The notes under the pieces: generated by a model
What the model saw: only the letters and a program-made list of their open reading frames with translations
Told to the model about the DNA's origin: nothing
The model's database searches: none
Translations under genes and position numbers: made by a program
DNA from: Amycolatopsis sp. GM8
GTDB lineage: Bacteria > Actinomycetota > Actinomycetes > Mycobacteriales > Pseudonocardiaceae
Assembly: GCF_021653975.1 (NCBI RefSeq)
Contig: NZ_JAJKFK010000002.1
Coordinates: 1,054,001 to 1,118,000 of the forward strand
DNA: 64,000 nt
Direction of reading: 5' to 3'
Part shown: positions 62,507 to 64,000 of the stretch, piece by piece
Position numbering within the stretch: position 1 is the stretch's first letter
How the letters are laid out: each line of letters opens with the position of its first letter

Positions 62507-63997
62507 ATGAACGCTTCCGATCCGCGGCGCTGGTGGGCGCTCGGCGCGCTCGCGGTCGCGCTGCTGGCCTTCGGGCTCGACGTCACGGTCCTGTCCGTCG
62601 CGCTGCCCACGCTCGCGGTCGACCTGCGCGCGTCGACCAGTCAGCTGCAGTGGTTTTCCAACGCCTACACGCTGGTGCTCGCCGCCGGGCTGCTCCCGGC
62701 CGGCCTGCTCGGCGACCGGTTCGGCCCCAAGCGCCTGCTGCTCGGCGCGCTGACGCTGTTCGGCCTGGCCTCGGTCGCCTGCGCGTACTCCAATTCGGCC
62801 GAGACGCTCATCGCGTCGCGGGTCCTGCTCGGTATCGGCGGCGCGTTCCTCGTGCCGATGTCGATGTCCGTGCTCGCCGTGCTGTTCCCGGGCAAGGACC
62901 GCGGCCGCGCGATCGCGGTGTGGGCCGCGGCGATGGCACTCGGCATCCCGCTCGGCCCGGTCGTCGGCGGCTGGCTGCTGGACAACTTCTGGTGGGGCTC
63001 GGCGTTCCTGATCAACGTGCCGCCCATCGCCATCGGCATCGTGATGCTGATCCGGCTGCTGCCCGACATCCCCGGCAATCCGGCGCAGCGCATCGACTTC
63101 CGCGGCATCGCGCTGTCCAGCCTCGGGCTCGTCGCGCTCACCTACGGTCTCGTCGAGGCCGGTGACCGCGGCTGGGATTCCGCCTGGGCGCTGGTGCCGA
63201 TGCTCGGCGGCGTACTGCTGCTCGCCGGGTTCGCCGCGTGGCTCGGCCGCGCCCGTGACCCGCTCGTCGACCCGAAGTTGTTCTCCTCCAACGGTTTCCG
63301 CTGGGGCGCGGTGCTGGCGACGCTGGCGTCGTTCGCGATGATGGGCGCGATGTTCGTGCTGCCGCAGTACTTCCAGGCGGTGTTCGGGACGGACGCGCTG
63401 GGCACTGGGCTGCGGCTGCTGCCGGTGGTCGGCGGTCTGCTGGTGGGGGTGCAGATCGCCGACCGGATCCGGCCGCGGCTGGGTGCGAAAGTGGTCGTCA
63501 CCGCGGGTTTCGCGTTGCTCGTCGCCGGGCTCGCGATCGGGGCCAACACGAGCGTTGGGCACGGGTACGGGTTCGCCGCGGTGTGGGTTTCGCTGATCGG
63601 GCTCGGCCTCGGGTTCTCGCTGCCGCCGGCGATGGACATCGCGCTGGGCGCGCTGAGCCCCGCCCGCGCCGGCGTCGGTTCGGGTCTGCTGCAGGCGTTG
63701 CGCCAGGTCGGCGGCACGCTCGGGGTCACGATCCTCGGCACCGTGCTCAACGCGGCCTATCGCGGCGGGCTGCCTGCCGGAACCCCGGACGCCGCAAGGG
63801 AAAACGTCGCGGTCGGGGTCCGGGTACCGGGGCTGGCCGACGCCGCGCGACGGGCGTTCGTGCACGGGATGAACGGGACGCTGTGGGTGTGCGCGGCGTT
63901 CGCGGTACTCGGCGCGGTGCTGACGGTCGCGTTCCTGCCACGCACCGCCGAGGACGTGGCCGAGGCAGAATCGGGGCATGAAGTCGTCGCAGGCTGA
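62507..63997 (+). CDS. DHA2-family MFS drug efflux transporter
   Basis: 496 aa, about 14 transmembrane segments. DHA2 signatures are GLDVTVLSVALPTLAVDLRA in helix 1, LGDRFGPKRLLL in loop 2-3, and SRVLLGIGGAFLVPMSMSVL in helix 4. GAGGTGAGAG precedes the ATG. It would pump hydrophobic compounds out with protons. Its stop lies 20 bp inside a following gene on the same strand, probably its regulator. It diverges from another MFS gene over a repeat-containing promoter. Confidence 0.9.
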   Translation: MNASDPRRWWALGALAVALLAFGLDVTVLSVALPTLAVDLRASTSQLQWFSNAYTLVLAAGLLPAGLLGDRFGPKRLLLGALTLFGLASVACAYSNSAETLIASRVLLGIGGAFLVPMSMSVLAVLFPGKDRGRAIAVWAAAMALGIPLGPVVGGWLLDNFWWGSAFLINVPPIAIGIVMLIRLLPDIPGNPAQRIDFRGIALSSLGLVALTYGLVEAGDRGWDSAWALVPMLGGVLLLAGFAAWLGRARDPLVDPKLFSSNGFRWGAVLATLASFAMMGAMFVLPQYFQAVFGTDALGTGLRLLPVVGGLLVGVQIADRIRPRLGAKVVVTAGFALLVAGLAIGANTSVGHGYGFAAVWVSLIGLGLGFSLPPAMDIALGALSPARAGVGSGLLQALRQVGGTLGVTILGTVLNAAYRGGLPAGTPDAARENVAVGVRVPGLADAARRAFVHGMNGTLWVCAAFAVLGAVLTVAFLPRTAEDVAEAESGHEVVAG

Positions 63998-64000
63998 GCC
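63978..64000 (+). CDS. Start of a downstream gene (partial), possibly the pump regulator
   Basis: An ATG at 63978 opens MKSSQAE and overlaps the end of the DHA2 gene by 20 bp before the window ends. DHA2 pumps are often cotranscribed with a TetR or MarR repressor. Only seven codons are visible, so neither its reality nor its family can be confirmed. Confidence 0.3.

Overview
The window is 64 kb of about 70% GC DNA with GTG/TTG starts, many 1-4 bp gene overlaps and the gene orders dnaX-ybaB-recR, leuA...ask-asd and gnd. Together with DUF397/XRE regulators, PknG and L,D-transpeptidase this points to an actinobacterium of the family Pseudonocardiaceae, most likely Amycolatopsis or a close relative. 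The assignment is inferred from gene content; no database was searched.

Layout. 1-6.9 kb: the end of pknG, a hotdog thioesterase, an MHS-type transporter, an L,D-transpeptidase lipoprotein, a cold-shock gene and small unknown proteins. 7.0-8.7 kb: tRNA-Glu, tRNA-Asp and tRNA-Phe, followed by a remnant integrated at tRNA-Phe and marked by a 29-bp exact copy of the tRNA 3' end. 8.7-15.2 kb: an accessory redox and efflux region (quinone oxidoreductase with a divergent TetR and twin operators, VOC protein, DHA2 pump, truncated GNAT pseudogene, flavodoxin-fold reductase, GlxA-type regulator, TetR). 15.3-27 kb: a PAS-GGDEF-EAL protein, an orphan ketosynthase, an APC permease, a MetE-like enzyme, an IclR/pobA pair, an HTH-Clp_N regulator with twin operators, and gnd. 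27-36 kb: an XRE/DUF397 regulatory group, then a two-component system beside a Gly-rich secreted protein, an AhpD-like protein and two membrane glycosyltransferases. 36-41 kb: the core block of SRP RNA, dnaX, amidase, ybaB, recR and a nucleoside-kinase-like gene. 41-49 kb: a complete five-gene oligopeptide ABC transporter, DedA, EamA and LysR. 49-58 kb: a vapBC-type module with a frameshifted toxin, leuA with a leader peptide and attenuator-like hairpin, an ECF41-like sigma factor with neighbouring flavoenzymes, and ask-asd. 58-64 kb: an SdrD_B-repeat surface protein, a lipoprotein behind a decayed P-loop gene, and two divergent MFS pumps.

No CRISPR array, rRNA operon, intact transposase or complete phage is present. 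The most notable signals are regulatory. Several genes have a TANNNT hexamer exactly six bases before an ATG or GTG, which predicts leaderless mRNAs. A 13-codon leader peptide with three consecutive leucine codons precedes leuA. Several perfect inverted repeats lie at the promoters of regulators and efflux genes. Decayed genes cluster around the tRNA-Phe integration site and at single frameshifts (GNAT, PIN toxin, possibly the TetR N-terminus and a P-loop gene).
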